Shown here piece by piece: positions 1 to 9,318 of a stretch of 64,000 bases of DNA (position 1 is the first letter of the stretch; each line of letters starts with the position of its first letter). A program made the translations under genes and the position numbers. The notes under the pieces are model-generated. The model was not told the origin of the DNA and did not search any database. It was given only the letters and a program-made list of their open reading frames with translations. This stretch comes from Cephalotrichum gorgonifer (lineage: Eukaryota; Ascomycota; Sordariomycetes; Microascales; Microascaceae), in assembly GCA_900312665.1 (NCBI GenBank), contig ONZQ02000008.1, positions 1,054,001 through 1,118,000 on the forward strand. Reading direction: 5' to 3'.

Positions 1-3000
1 CGAGCTTTGAAGTGGTCTTCTTCTTCCGCCTCGCCGACAAGCACAGCCACAATATCGACCTCGTCTCCGCCATACTCAGGAGCCACCCGCTCGTTACCGA
101 GGAGAAGGGCTACAATGCGGACCGTCTGACGTCCGCGGCGCTCCTCAACCTTGCGAGGCAGCTACTAGAGGAGGACCACAGGATCCAGTTGGGGTTGGGC
201 GGCGGAGCTCCCTCCGCCACGGCCGCTGCCGCTGCGCGCCTTCTCAATTTCTCCGGACCCCCGCCCGAGGACGAGAAGGTTGCGGAAGCCGCGATCGAGC
301 GCATCTGGCTCCGGTCATGGAAGCGCCTCTCCGATGATCTCGTGAAGTCCGTGAAGGAATGCGACGAGAAGGCGAATAACGTGCGCAAGCAGGTTGAAGA
401 GATTAAAGCTCTCGACGAACCGAACCGTGCGGCGGCGGCGGCGGCTGCGATAGCGAGGCCCCCGGCTGGTTTCCCTCCTCCTACGAGGAATGGCGTGCAA
501 GCTGGTGCGCAACACCCCATCCACGATGCCAAAACCCTCGCCCGCGCTGGAGCCTCACCACTCGCGGCACCCGGGCCCGAAGTTGTCAAGAAAGGCCCCA
601 GTCCTCTACCCTCCCAGGCGCATGGTCCAAAGAAGGAGGCTGCGCCTCTGGCCCCGCGGGTTCCCCAGCCGCAGCAGGGCCAGCCTCTCCGGCCTATTCA
701 GCCGATGGCCGCTGCGGCGAAGCCTGTCGAACCCGTTCGATCGAACGGTGCCGGCCAGGTCCTTCAAGCGCCACCCGGCGTGTCACAGTCTCTCTCCCCG
801 GTACCCCAACCTGTCCGGCCGGTATCACCATCGGCCACGACACCCAAGGTGGCCCCGTCCGACGCAGCTGCCAAGCCGAAGCAACCTGCCAATGCGACGC
901 CACAAACGCCGGTGCCGCCGCCCTTGAAGTGGGAGACGCCGTATCAGGGCCCTCCGCAAAATGCCGCCCAACGGCCTCCCCCAGCGGGCACAACGAGGAT
1001 TGCGCCCGCTCAGCCTCCCCAAGCAGGGCAGCCCTCGAAATGGCCGCCATCCCCCCTCCCCTCGCAACCGGCCACCCCCGTCCCAGCAACAGGTGCGGTG
1101 TCAGTAGCACCACAACCGCAACAGCAACAGCAACCACAACCACAACCACAACCACGCCCAGTTGCTACCCCCGCTGTCCTCGCTCCTCCTCAACCAGTTG
1201 GTCAACCCACTGGCTCTCAGACCCAGACTGTCCCTGGGACACCCACGCCGACCCCTGGGCCCACTACTCCTATGCCCGCCACCCAAGCTCCACAACACCC
1301 TCGTCCTCCCCCGCCCACAACGGTAGCGCCGACCCCCGCCGCCCAACCATCATTCCAGCCCATTACAACGCCGGCAGCAAAACAGAAGCAGACGGCGGCA
1401 CTGCAGAAGCCCCTGCAGAAGCTCAGTCCCGCCGTTTCTACGCCACAAGGGCCCAAAACACCCGTGCCAGTGCCGGTGCCAGGCTCTCACCTCTCTCAAA
1501 AGCCGGTGCAAACTCCCACCAAGTTCCCGCCGTTCCCACCCACCTTACAAATCCCTTCTCCCGCCCAACCCCAGGCTCTTCAGGCGAAGCCAGGGACGGC
1601 AGCAAAGCCTATCGCAGCGAAGCCCACTCCAGCAAAGCCCATCGCCCCCGAACCTACGGCACACCCTACTCCCCATATCCCTCCGCCTGTCACGGAGCAA
1701 CCACTCTTACGGTCTACCGCAATAGCAACTCTGCAGAAGCGACTGAGCAATATCCGTTCCGCTTCGCTATCAGCACCTCAGTCGCCCCAGACCCCCCAGC
1801 CTGTTACGCCCTCATTCCCGAAGACCGGGCATTCTACCAAGTGGGTGGTTGATTCCACGCCATCTACTCCCGGCCAGCTGGACGTGAGCGTTAGTGACCT
1901 GCCTAGTCCTGCTTACGAACAAATTACAAGTCCCGTACGGAAACATGCCGTTCTCCCGCCCTCCACGCCGCAGCCAGGGGCGAAGCAGCGGCCGAAGGTG
2001 GACACAACGGTTAGCAAGCCCCGGGGGCGTGGCGGCAGAACATCGCACATGGGCCGCGGCGGTGCGACGCCCCTGGGACCAACACGCCGAAGCCAGTCCG
2101 TGGCGTCGCAGGTGGACGAGCTCTCCATGGACCACAGCGACTTCGTCAGCAAGGTGAAGGACGAATCCTCCACGCCCCGCATACAGGCGTCCGAAGATAC
2201 GGGCGACACCACGGCCGATGAGAGCGTCGCTGGCAGACGTAGCGTGCCGGCACCGAGCAGCTTCGCCCGGCGCTCCCAGAAGCGCAAGAGGCAGGACAGC
2301 GAGGCCGCGGCGCCGACGGGTCCGCCTACGCACGTACAGTGGACGCGCGGGTTCCCTAAGGTGAGCTCGTCGGCCCTAGACCAGATAGGGAGCCACCGCG
2401 ACGCGAACATGTTCGCGAACCCTATCCGCGAGCGCGACGCGCCCAACTACTCAGGCATCGTGCTGCAGCCGACCAACATCACGTCCATCAAGAAGGCGAT
2501 CACGCACGGGAACAGGGTGGCGGCGCAGGCGGCTGCGAACCTGCCCGGCGGGGACCCGGGCACGCCCGTCGTGCTCCTGCCCATCAGCGAGGACCTCGTG
2601 CCGCCGAAGGGCATCATCAACAGCGCGCAGCTGGAGAGGGAGCTGGTGCACATGTTCTGCAACGCGGTGATGTACAACCCGGACCCGGACCGTGGCCCGG
2701 GACCGGCCTTCATGAAGGGGCGCGGACAGAGCGACGGGGACGATAGCCTGGGGTACCAGGTCGACGAGTTCGGGGTGGTGCGCAGCACCAGGAAGATGTT
2801 CATCGAGGTGGAGAAGCTGCTCACGGACCTGAGGAACGCGGAGAGTCAGAGGGGCTTGCCCGTGGCGTCGCTTGTTCCCGTCAGCGGTGGCGGCTCGGGC
2901 GGCGGCTCGGGTGGGGGAGCGGGGGATGGAGGCGCGGACGACGTGGACGAACTGGCGCAGGACGACGCGGGGACAGGGCGGAGGAAGCGCGTGAAGGCGT

Positions 3001-3002
3001 AG
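1..3002 (+). CDS. BRD8-like bromodomain protein, 5' end outside window
   Basis: The open frame runs from the window edge (S-F-E at 3-11, before a GTG at 12) to a TAG at 3000-3002, about 999 codons, so the true start lies upstream. The first ~100 residues look like the conserved N-terminal helical block of fungal BRD8-like proteins. Roughly residues 150-640 are a Pro/Gln/Ala-rich low-complexity region. A bromodomain-like block lies near nt 2340-2860 (motifs SHRDANMFANPI, APNYSGIV, TNITSIKKAI, MFCNAVMYNP). A Gly-rich linker and an acidic and basic tail follow. BRD8-like proteins are subunits of NuA4-type histone acetyltransferase complexes in the nucleus and read acetylated lysines. The family call is inferred from the bromodomain sequence and domain order. 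The TAG is followed at once by an in-frame ATG and 80 further codons (see findings). Confidence 0.75.
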   Translation, partial: SFEVVFFFRLADKHSHNIDLVSAILRSHPLVTEEKGYNADRLTSAALLNLARQLLEEDHRIQLGLGGGAPSATAAAAARLLNFSGPPPEDEKVAEAAIERIWLRSWKRLSDDLVKSVKECDEKANNVRKQVEEIKALDEPNRAAAAAAAIARPPAGFPPPTRNGVQAGAQHPIHDAKTLARAGASPLAAPGPEVVKKGPSPLPSQAHGPKKEAAPLAPRVPQPQQGQPLRPIQPMAAAAKPVEPVRSNGAGQVLQAPPGVSQSLSPVPQPVRPVSPSATTPKVAPSDAAAKPKQPANATPQTPVPPPLKWETPYQGPPQNAAQRPPPAGTTRIAPAQPPQAGQPSKWPPSPLPSQPATPVPATGAVSVAPQPQQQQQPQPQPQPRPVATPAVLAPPQPVGQPTGSQTQTVPGTPTPTPGPTTPMPATQAPQHPRPPPPTTVAPTPAAQPSFQPITTPAAKQKQTAALQKPLQKLSPAVSTPQGPKTPVPVPVPGSHLSQKPVQTPTKFPPFPPTLQIPSPAQPQALQAKPGTAAKPIAAKPTPAKPIAPEPTAHPTPHIPPPVTEQPLLRSTAIATLQKRLSNIRSASLSAPQSPQTPQPVTPSFPKTGHSTKWVVDSTPSTPGQLDVSVSDLPSPAYEQITSPVRKHAVLPPSTPQPGAKQRPKVDTTVSKPRGRGGRTSHMGRGGATPLGPTRRSQSVASQVDELSMDHSDFVSKVKDESSTPRIQASEDTGDTTADESVAGRRSVPAPSSFARRSQKRKRQDSEAAAPTGPPTHVQWTRGFPKVSSSALDQIGSHRDANMFANPIRERDAPNYSGIVLQPTNITSIKKAITHGNRVAAQAAANLPGGDPGTPVVLLPISEDLVPPKGIINSAQLERELVHMFCNAVMYNPDPDRGPGPAFMKGRGQSDGDDSLGYQVDEFGVVRSTRKMFIEVEKLLTDLRNAESQRGLPVASLVPVSGGGSGGGSGGGAGDGGADDVDELAQDDAGTGRRKRVKA

Positions 3003-3248
3003 ATGTCTTCGCGCGCGATAGAGACTACTAGTCCTACCGCTGCTCGCCGGAAGGGTCGCGGGTCCGATGCGTTGTATGATATAGGTGATGAAGGTGTGGA
3101 GAGTAAGGAGCCCAGGAGGAGCCCTAGATTGGGGCTCGAGGGTGCAGGTGCCGTGGTAGGTACGATAAGAGGTGGTGGGAGAGGGAGGGGCCGAGGGCGT
3201 GGTGCTGGAAGGGGAAGGGGAAGGGGGGCAAGTGTCACTGCTGGGTGA
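3003..3248 (+). other. In-frame open stretch directly after the BRD8-like stop codon
   Basis: 81 open codons in the same frame as the upstream gene begin with ATG immediately after its TAG. The translation is basic and RG-rich (RRKGRG, EPRRSPR, GRGRGRGAGRGRGRG), which resembles the tail of a chromatin or RNA-binding protein. No splice pair removing the TAG and keeping the frame was found. It may be 3'-UTR with chance coding capacity, a readthrough extension, or the effect of a sequence error. The remaining 275 bp up to the convergent helicase gene show nothing else. Confidence 0.25.
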
Positions 3249-3523
3249 GGCATCACTCTCGGACCTAGTCTAGATTTCCCCGAGGGAGAAGTAGAGGGGT
3301 CGTTCGCAGCGGAAGAAAGTGTTTTAAGCGTTTTGAAAAGGCGTAATTCATTTTTTCGTCCTAGGGAGGAGAGAGAGAATGAATGAAAATAATAATATTC
3401 CCGAATCAAAATATACAGTCGCCCCCGCTCTTGAAAGCGGACTTGATACATGACACCGCTTCACTAGTCTTGCTATATATCCCATCATCCTCTGAACTAC
3501 CCAGAAAGGGTGGGCCCATAAGC

Positions 3524-6191
3524 TCAGTCCCTCCCCTTCCTCGCCCCCGCCTCCTTCTCCAGCTCCCCCAGGGCCCTCTCGTACTCCTCGACCCTCTCCT
3601 CGCCCATCTCCTCGATCACCACCCTCTCCACGCCGACGCCCCTGCTGATCCTCTTCCCCTTGACCACCTCTCCCCAGAACCAGCCGCCCTCCTTGCCGTC
3701 GGGCACCAGGCTCCACGCGCGGCCTGCCTTCCCCGCCCTGGCCGTCCTCCCCACGCGGTGGACGTAGGCCTCGACGCTGGGCGGGAGGTCGTAGTTTATG
3801 ACGTGGTCGAGCTGCGGGAGGTCGATACCTCGGGCCACGAGGTCCGAGGCCACGAGGATGCGGAGGGCTCCCGACGCGAACTGCGCAAGCGTGCGGCGGC
3901 GGGTGTGCGGCGGGGTGGCGGACGTGAGGGTCGCTACCAGCGGGGCGAGCGGGGGGGATAGATGCGAGATTAGGCGCGAGAGGCGGATGGCAGACTCGTT
4001 TGACTTGGTGAAGATCAGAGCCGTCGTGTTGAAGGGTGCCTTGGTGGCGGGTGTCGAGACCTGGGTCGCGGATGACGATGAATCCGAATCCGAGTCTGAC
4101 TCTGAGTCTGAGTCCGAATCCGAATCTGAAGACGAGTCAGAGTCCGAGTCTGAATCCGAATCCGAATCCGAATCCGAATCTGAAGACGAGTCTGAAGATG
4201 AGTCTGACGCCTCGGTCGCCGAAGCGGCGGCATCGGCAGCAGTGGCGGGGCGCATGTACTCGCTGCGGAGTAGCTCGTCCAGATAGAGCGGCTTGAGGTT
4301 CTCGTCCCTCAGACGGATCGCGAACTCCCTCAGCCCCTCGGGCAGGACATGCTCCGCCTTATCGCCCTTCTTCCCGCCGCCCAGCACCACCAACCGGGGC
4401 CTCCGGAGGTCCAGCTCCCTCACCGCCGCCAGGCTTCCCCTGCTCGTGAGCGTGGCGCTGAGGAACACCTTCCTCACGCCGCTCAGGTCCGAGCCGGGGA
4501 AGTCCCGCGCGCCGACGACGTCGGACGGGACCGAGGCGCGGAGGGCGCCCATGACAGTGGGGATCCAGTCCTGGTAGTTCTGCTCCAGGAGTTTGTCACC
4601 CTCGTCGACGACTAGCCAGCGGACGTAGTCAAGCGTGAAGCCCCGCGTCTGCTTGATGTGGTCGACGAGGCGGCCGGGTGTGCAGATGAGGACGTCGACC
4701 GTCGAGCCGAAGGAGATGACGTGGTCCGGGAGCGAGCCGCTCACGAGCCGCCGCCGCCCGCTGTCCCCGACCGAGTCGCCCTCCAGCAGGGGGTCCCTCC
4801 TTGACTCCTCGTCCTCCGCCCTCCTGGCCGCCGCGGGGTCGTACACCTCCTCTCTCGTGACGAGGCCCGCCTGCTCCCCCTTGAGGGACTGACTCCCGTA
4901 CGCGATCCCGATCCTGACGCGCTTCCTCCCCTGCGAGTCGAAGGCGGCGGCGACGGCCTCGAACGCCTCCTTCGCCTGCTTGACCAGCTCACGCGTGGGC
5001 AGCACCACCAGCGCCCGCAGCCTCGTGACCGTCCCCTGGCTTATATCCCTCACGATGGGGATCGCGTACGCCAGAGTCTTTCCGGAACCCGTGGCCGCCG
5101 ACACGAGGACGTCGCCCTGGAGCTGCTTTGCCGTGGGGAGGAGCAGCGGGATGGCGGCCGTCTGCACGGCGAAGGCGTCCTTGAAGCCCCTTGACTCTAG
5201 AGCCTTGGCCACCTTCTCGGGGATGCCGAGAGAGGCGAAGGAGGCGTGGACGCCCTCATCCACGCGGATGGGGTCGGCGATCCAGGGGGGTAGTCCGTCG
5301 AAGGCGGGCCCTGACGCCTCGAACGCGATGGGCTCGGGCTGAGGGAGGGGCTGGAGGCCGTGTACCTCAGCCTCGGGCTCGTCTTCCGCCGGCTCGTCCC
5401 CGGTGGGGGGTGTGGGTGCTGGCGGGGGGGGGGGCTCGGACGTTCCTGAGGGCCTTTTCTTTCCTTTCTAGCACGGCTCGGTGCCCCCCCCTGAGGGGTT
5501 CCTCCTCCTGCTCGGGCTCCGGGGTTGGCTCCTTTGGCGGCGCCTTCTTCTCCTTCTTGGATTTCTTCTCCTTCTTAGACGATTTATTTTCCGAGGGGGC
5601 GGCGTCTGCGGGGGTGGCCATCTCGACGTCTGGGTCTTGTGGTTGCTCTGCGTGCGCTGGTTCTTCACTCCGCTGTTCTTCACTCCGCTTCTTTGTCTTC
5701 TTTGGTGTCGGGGTCTCGGTGCTCTCGGCGGGCTTCTCCGAGGTTTCCTTGGACGGCGGCGATGCCTCGTGCCCCTCCGGCTTCCGATGCCTTGCCTCCC
5801 TCTTCTTCCTCTTCTCGTCCTTCCTTCGCTGCCTCTCTTCGTCTGTTATGGCCGAGTTCTGCCCCGAGGCGACGGGTTTATAGCCCTTCGCGGGCTTCGC
5901 GGGCTTCGCGGGCTTTCCTGTCTCCACCGCCTTCACCTTCTTCCCCTCCCTCTGATCCGCCACCTCGTCTCGTTTCCTCTTCTTCGCCTCATCGGCCACG
6001 TCTACCGGCGCAGGAGCGGCACCCTGCGTCTGGGGCACATATCTCGCATAGGAAAACGAATCGCTCGGGCGCGGCGGCTCGGGCGCGTCGACAGCCCCCC
6101 TCGCGCTAAACCCGCTCTCGGCGTCTCGAGACGTCGGCTCTTCGCTCGGAGGCGGCCTGGAGTTCGCCGGGGGGATATATCTGGCGTACAT
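3524..6191 (-). CDS. dbp6: ATP-dependent RNA helicase DBP6, interrupted by a one-base frameshift
   Basis: DEAD-box helicase of early 60S ribosome assembly in the nucleolus. The N-terminal part (6191 to about 5435) begins MYARYIPP and is Lys/Glu-rich. The helicase core lies in a different frame from about 5423 to 3524. It carries the Q motif (FAVQTAAIP), Walker A (ATGSGKT), PTREL, TPGR, motif II as DEGD, SAT, a motif near VASDLVARGIDLP and HRVGRTARAG. The two frames meet at an 11-G run (5424-5434); losing one base joins them without a stop and yields a continuous Dbp6-like region (HGLQPLPQP, GLPPWIADPIRV). A Ser/Asp repeat of about 50 residues sits between the RecA domains (nt 4065-4230). The frameshift is either a homopolymer sequencing error or a real lesion. 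Family identity is confident; integrity is not. Confidence 0.85.
4065..4230 (-). repeat. Imperfect 6-bp repeat encoding a Ser/Asp tract in Dbp6
   Basis: The plus strand is a run of GAATCC/GAGTCT/GACTCT units. On the coding strand it gives an SDSDSD/SESD tract of about 50 residues between motif III and the second RecA domain. Such tracts are usual casein kinase 2 substrates (general knowledge). The register also gives an acidic Glu/Ser run on the opposite strand, which explains the antisense open frame there. Confidence 0.85.
5424..5434. other. 11-G homopolymer at the dbp6 frame break
   Basis: Eleven consecutive G on the plus strand (C on the coding strand, in a Pro-rich stretch). This is the point where the N-terminal and helicase frames of dbp6 go out of register by one base. 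With ten bases the frame would read on through APPPPAPTPPTG and an acidic segment into the helicase core. Confidence 0.8.
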
Positions 6192-6972
6192 GGTCGCTTT
6201 ACCCCTGGAAAACGAAGCCGTGTAGGAAGCCGAATTAAGGCGTCGTTCTGAAAATGGGTTCCGACGGGATTTTGCGACGAATTTGTTTCCCTTTTTCCCT
6301 TTTGGCAGCTAGGTGCCTCCCCGCCATACAAAAAGTTGCTTTTCCCATATATTTTTCTTATCGATTATCTTATCGAGTTCCTGCATGCGGCACCGCCTAC
6401 TAATTTCGCCAACAGCTTAAACTTAGGCTGGCATTTGCCACCGGCTGTCAGAATTCCAGGTCCTATTTTTGGCAGTGCCAGAGGACTTAGAGGAAGGCGC
6501 AAAGCACGGGGTATTAACTATCCATCATACGGCCAGGCACCAAATACTCCTCCCTCCCATGCAGAGCTCATTCGTCGCCTCAACTCAGAGGCGTGCCGTC
6601 TTTATTTGGATTGCAATCCAACATCTAAAAACATGAATCCTAGTCGTCTCTCATAATGAGGCCATTTCTTCCTCTCAGGTCGATTGCTGCGGACAAAATA
6701 GTGGCGACATACTACTCCCGCCTCGCTCATTTCATCTTCTCAACGAGTATACCTCGCATCTAGATCAAGCTCGAAAACTGGGAGTCAGCACTTGGGAAGA
6801 TATAATTCTCCATGTTTCCGGGCCTCCCTTTTCCCCTTGCGTTCCATCATCAACCATCCAGACTCGGACTTGACTACCTGATCCCGCGGCCATGCACATA
6901 CAAGGCAAGCCGAAAACACCGCATGGCGTAGCCTCCAGCCACACTATATAAAGGAGCCAACATAATATAAAT
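6192..6972. other. Intergenic: dbp6 promoter and 3' flank of the HeLo gene
   Basis: 781 bp between two minus-strand genes. It should hold the dbp6 5' region and the 3' region of the HeLo-domain gene. No coding segment, RNA gene or repeat was recognised. A TATATAAAG on the plus strand near 6944 has no gene to serve. Confidence 0.6.
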
Positions 6973-8808
6973 TCAGCGTGTAATACCTGTCGCCACATTC
7001 TTTCCTTTGATTCCACGACGCTTCACAGAAAACCGACCGTGCGTGCTTACGTAGACCCCGTCTTCGGTGCCCCAGGTGTCCAAGGTGTGCTCGAGGAAGG
7101 TGACGAGCAGTTCTTCGGCTCCCTGTGGATTCCACACTGGTTGGTTCAGGCTTACTTGCGGCAGACTAGACTCATCCGAGATACCCACTGGCCTGAGTAT
7201 GTGCGCCGATGTGGGATCCGGCGGGCTGGTGTAGGTGGCGTATGCCTTGGTCCACGCGCGTGCTCTGCGTTCCAGGTGCTGTACTTGGATGGACTCTCCG
7301 TCGAACACAGAGTTCGGGCTGGTCCAGTGATAATTCCTGAGAATGTAGTCTATGATCTGAACAGCTTCGTAAGGCGCGGATTTTAACCATATATCTAGGT
7401 CGTACCTTATCCTGAACTTCCCGTGGAGGAACCCGCCAGAATCGACAAGCGGGTGGCATATCCACGTCAGGAAGCGTATGTAGATTCTGTAGCATCCAGC
7501 ATCGTCGCACAGCCAGTATCGAAGCCGAAATTGCCCACCGGAATATGAGGTCTCAGGGGGGCCGGTTATAGTCGCCTCAAACACCAGGTACGTCGAGTGC
7601 TTTGGTGCCGCGGCCGGTGTGCTTATAGGGTTGCCATCGGCTGCTAGAGAGTCTGTGGGGCCCGTCCCGGATGGGTGTTCCGAGAGGTCTATGGGACTCG
7701 GCGCTGGTGGGTGTACCTCAAGGTTGGGGCTTGCGTGCCCTTCGAGGCTGGGAGTCGGATCCTCGTCTTCGAGGGTGGAGGCTAGATCACCTTCGAGGTC
7801 AAAGTCATTGAGCTCTTCCACAATCTCTAGCGTGCGCTCCTGGGCGGCGTCTGACGACTCTGATTCAGAGCTGTGCGCCCAGTCGTCACCCAAGAACATT
7901 TGTTCGCGGAGATAGGATGCCCTTGGAGGCTGACCGGTTCCATATACGGAATCACCGTCGATCGCCTCACTGAGTCGAGACCTGGCAGAATAATAAGTGG
8001 TACCGCCACTAGGTCCGGACTCAAGACTCAGGAGGCGCTCGCTCACAGACACAGAAAGCGGAGATGCCTCTAGCGAAGCTTCCTGGATCTGGCGGAGCGA
8101 GTCAACGCTGTCGATATCCGAGACAGTCTGGTCGGCGATCTGCCTCTCCCTCTCCTCGTCCACAATATCAACGGTAAGGGCCCTGAGGCCGCTCACAAGC
8201 TCTGCGAGGTCACGAACCAGCCTCTCCATCTTATCCTCGTCCCGGATCGCCCACCTTGCCTTCACCCATATGGACGAGCTGCGCTGTCTCTGGCGAGTAG
8301 CCTCTAGCTGCTGGGCGGCTGCCAGTTGCACCCCCTTCATGGGATACTTTTCTGTACGGCCACTACCCTGAGTACGGCGCCTGAAGAGTAGACGGAACTC
8401 CTCATATTTTGGGCGAAAAATACTCCCTGGGCGGGCTGACGGTATTGGGAGTAATCGGCGCGGCACCGCGACGGACGGCCGCTCCTCGCCCTCCTCCAGC
8501 ATCCGCACGCCATACTTTAACGCCAGCCTATCCGTCTCGGACAGGATGAGATAGATCTCGGTAAGCACGTTCCGGACAGTCAGATGCGTGTCGGGATGAT
8601 CTTCGAGCTTGCGGTGGTGCCCCTCCTCGGTGCCGAACCCGACGCTCTTTCCCCAGTTCACGAAGAGCGTCCGCTGGAGGTCTAAGCGCGTCCGGAGGCG
8701 GGTGAATGATTGGGCGTAGCCCTGCCCCGCGTCGACGAAGGACCAGACGTCGAGCGTGGCACTGAAGAGGCCCGCGACGCCGAGGACTCCGAGGGCAAGC
8801 TCGGCCAT
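6973..8808 (-). CDS. HeLo-domain protein (prion-inhibition and propagation family)
   Basis: An intronless 611-residue protein if translation starts at the ATG at 8808. The open frame extends 67 codons further upstream, but the HeLo homology starts at this Met (MAELALGVLGVAGLF). The first ~230 residues match the HeLo pattern: a hydrophobic N-terminal helix, then DLQRTLFVNWGKSVGF and the region around LTEIYLILSETDRLALKYG. In HET-S the HeLo domain is a membrane-permeabilising cell-death domain. The middle (~residues 290-400) is acidic and Ser-rich with DLEGDLAS/LEDEDPTPSLEG repeats. The C-terminal ~200 residues (YLVFEATITGPPETSYSGGQ onward, rich in aromatics and Cys) form a globular region I do not recognise. 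No HET-s-type amyloid motif, NACHT or kinase domain is visible. A role in incompatibility or cell death is inferred only from the family. Confidence 0.8.
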   Translation of the reverse strand: MAELALGVLGVAGLFSATLDVWSFVDAGQGYAQSFTRLRTRLDLQRTLFVNWGKSVGFGTEEGHHRKLEDHPDTHLTVRNVLTEIYLILSETDRLALKYGVRMLEEGEERPSVAVPRRLLPIPSARPGSIFRPKYEEFRLLFRRRTQGSGRTEKYPMKGVQLAAAQQLEATRQRQRSSSIWVKARWAIRDEDKMERLVRDLAELVSGLRALTVDIVDEERERQIADQTVSDIDSVDSLRQIQEASLEASPLSVSVSERLLSLESGPSGGTTYYSARSRLSEAIDGDSVYGTGQPPRASYLREQMFLGDDWAHSSESESSDAAQERTLEIVEELNDFDLEGDLASTLEDEDPTPSLEGHASPNLEVHPPAPSPIDLSEHPSGTGPTDSLAADGNPISTPAAAPKHSTYLVFEATITGPPETSYSGGQFRLRYWLCDDAGCYRIYIRFLTWICHPLVDSGGFLHGKFRIRYDLDIWLKSAPYEAVQIIDYILRNYHWTSPNSVFDGESIQVQHLERRARAWTKAYATYTSPPDPTSAHILRPVGISDESSLPQVSLNQPVWNPQGAEELLVTFLEHTLDTWGTEDGVYVSTHGRFSVKRRGIKGKNVATGITR

Positions 8809-9318
8809 GGCTACCTTGGAATCGCTTGTATCATTGGTGATGGTGATGGTGGGATTCAGACACCAGGCTGTAGAAGCGGGGGGATATGATGTACTCATAC
8901 ACTTGGGGCTGAGTGTGAGTACTTGTATGCAGAAGCAGCGCGAGATGTTATTGGACACGGCATGCTGATTCCTGGGTTCTCTTGTCCCCAGCCTGGCGAT
9001 GTCGTGCACTCATTGTTACTTCGAGCATTTCGGCAGTCCCCGCAGAATACGTCAAAAGGTAATGATCAAAGTGAGCTTTCAAAGATGTCTCTTCTGATAT
9101 AGTGATCGCTAATGATAGAAAATAGGATCGAAACTAAAACGCTCCAAAATGTTCCCTAGTTAAACCCCAAGCCAGAAACACCAGAAATAAACGCCCCTTT
9201 TCGCCGTTCTTTACCCCTGAACCCCAAAGACCGCCACGGGTCTATGAAAGAAAAAAAACACCAAGCAAGAATCAAAAGAGACAAGACTCAGGTTGCCCAG
9301 AACCGATCTTATCCCTTT
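8809..9318. other. Intergenic: HeLo gene promoter and phosphate transporter 3' flank
   Basis: 510 bp between two minus-strand genes. A possible upstream start for the HeLo protein lies here (open frame to 9009). The stretch near 9100-9260 is A-rich. No other feature was seen. Confidence 0.55.

Noticed and set aside
6940..6955. TATATAAAG on the plus strand
   Set aside because: It lies in the 3' flank of a minus-strand gene and the only downstream plus-strand frames are antisense to that gene.
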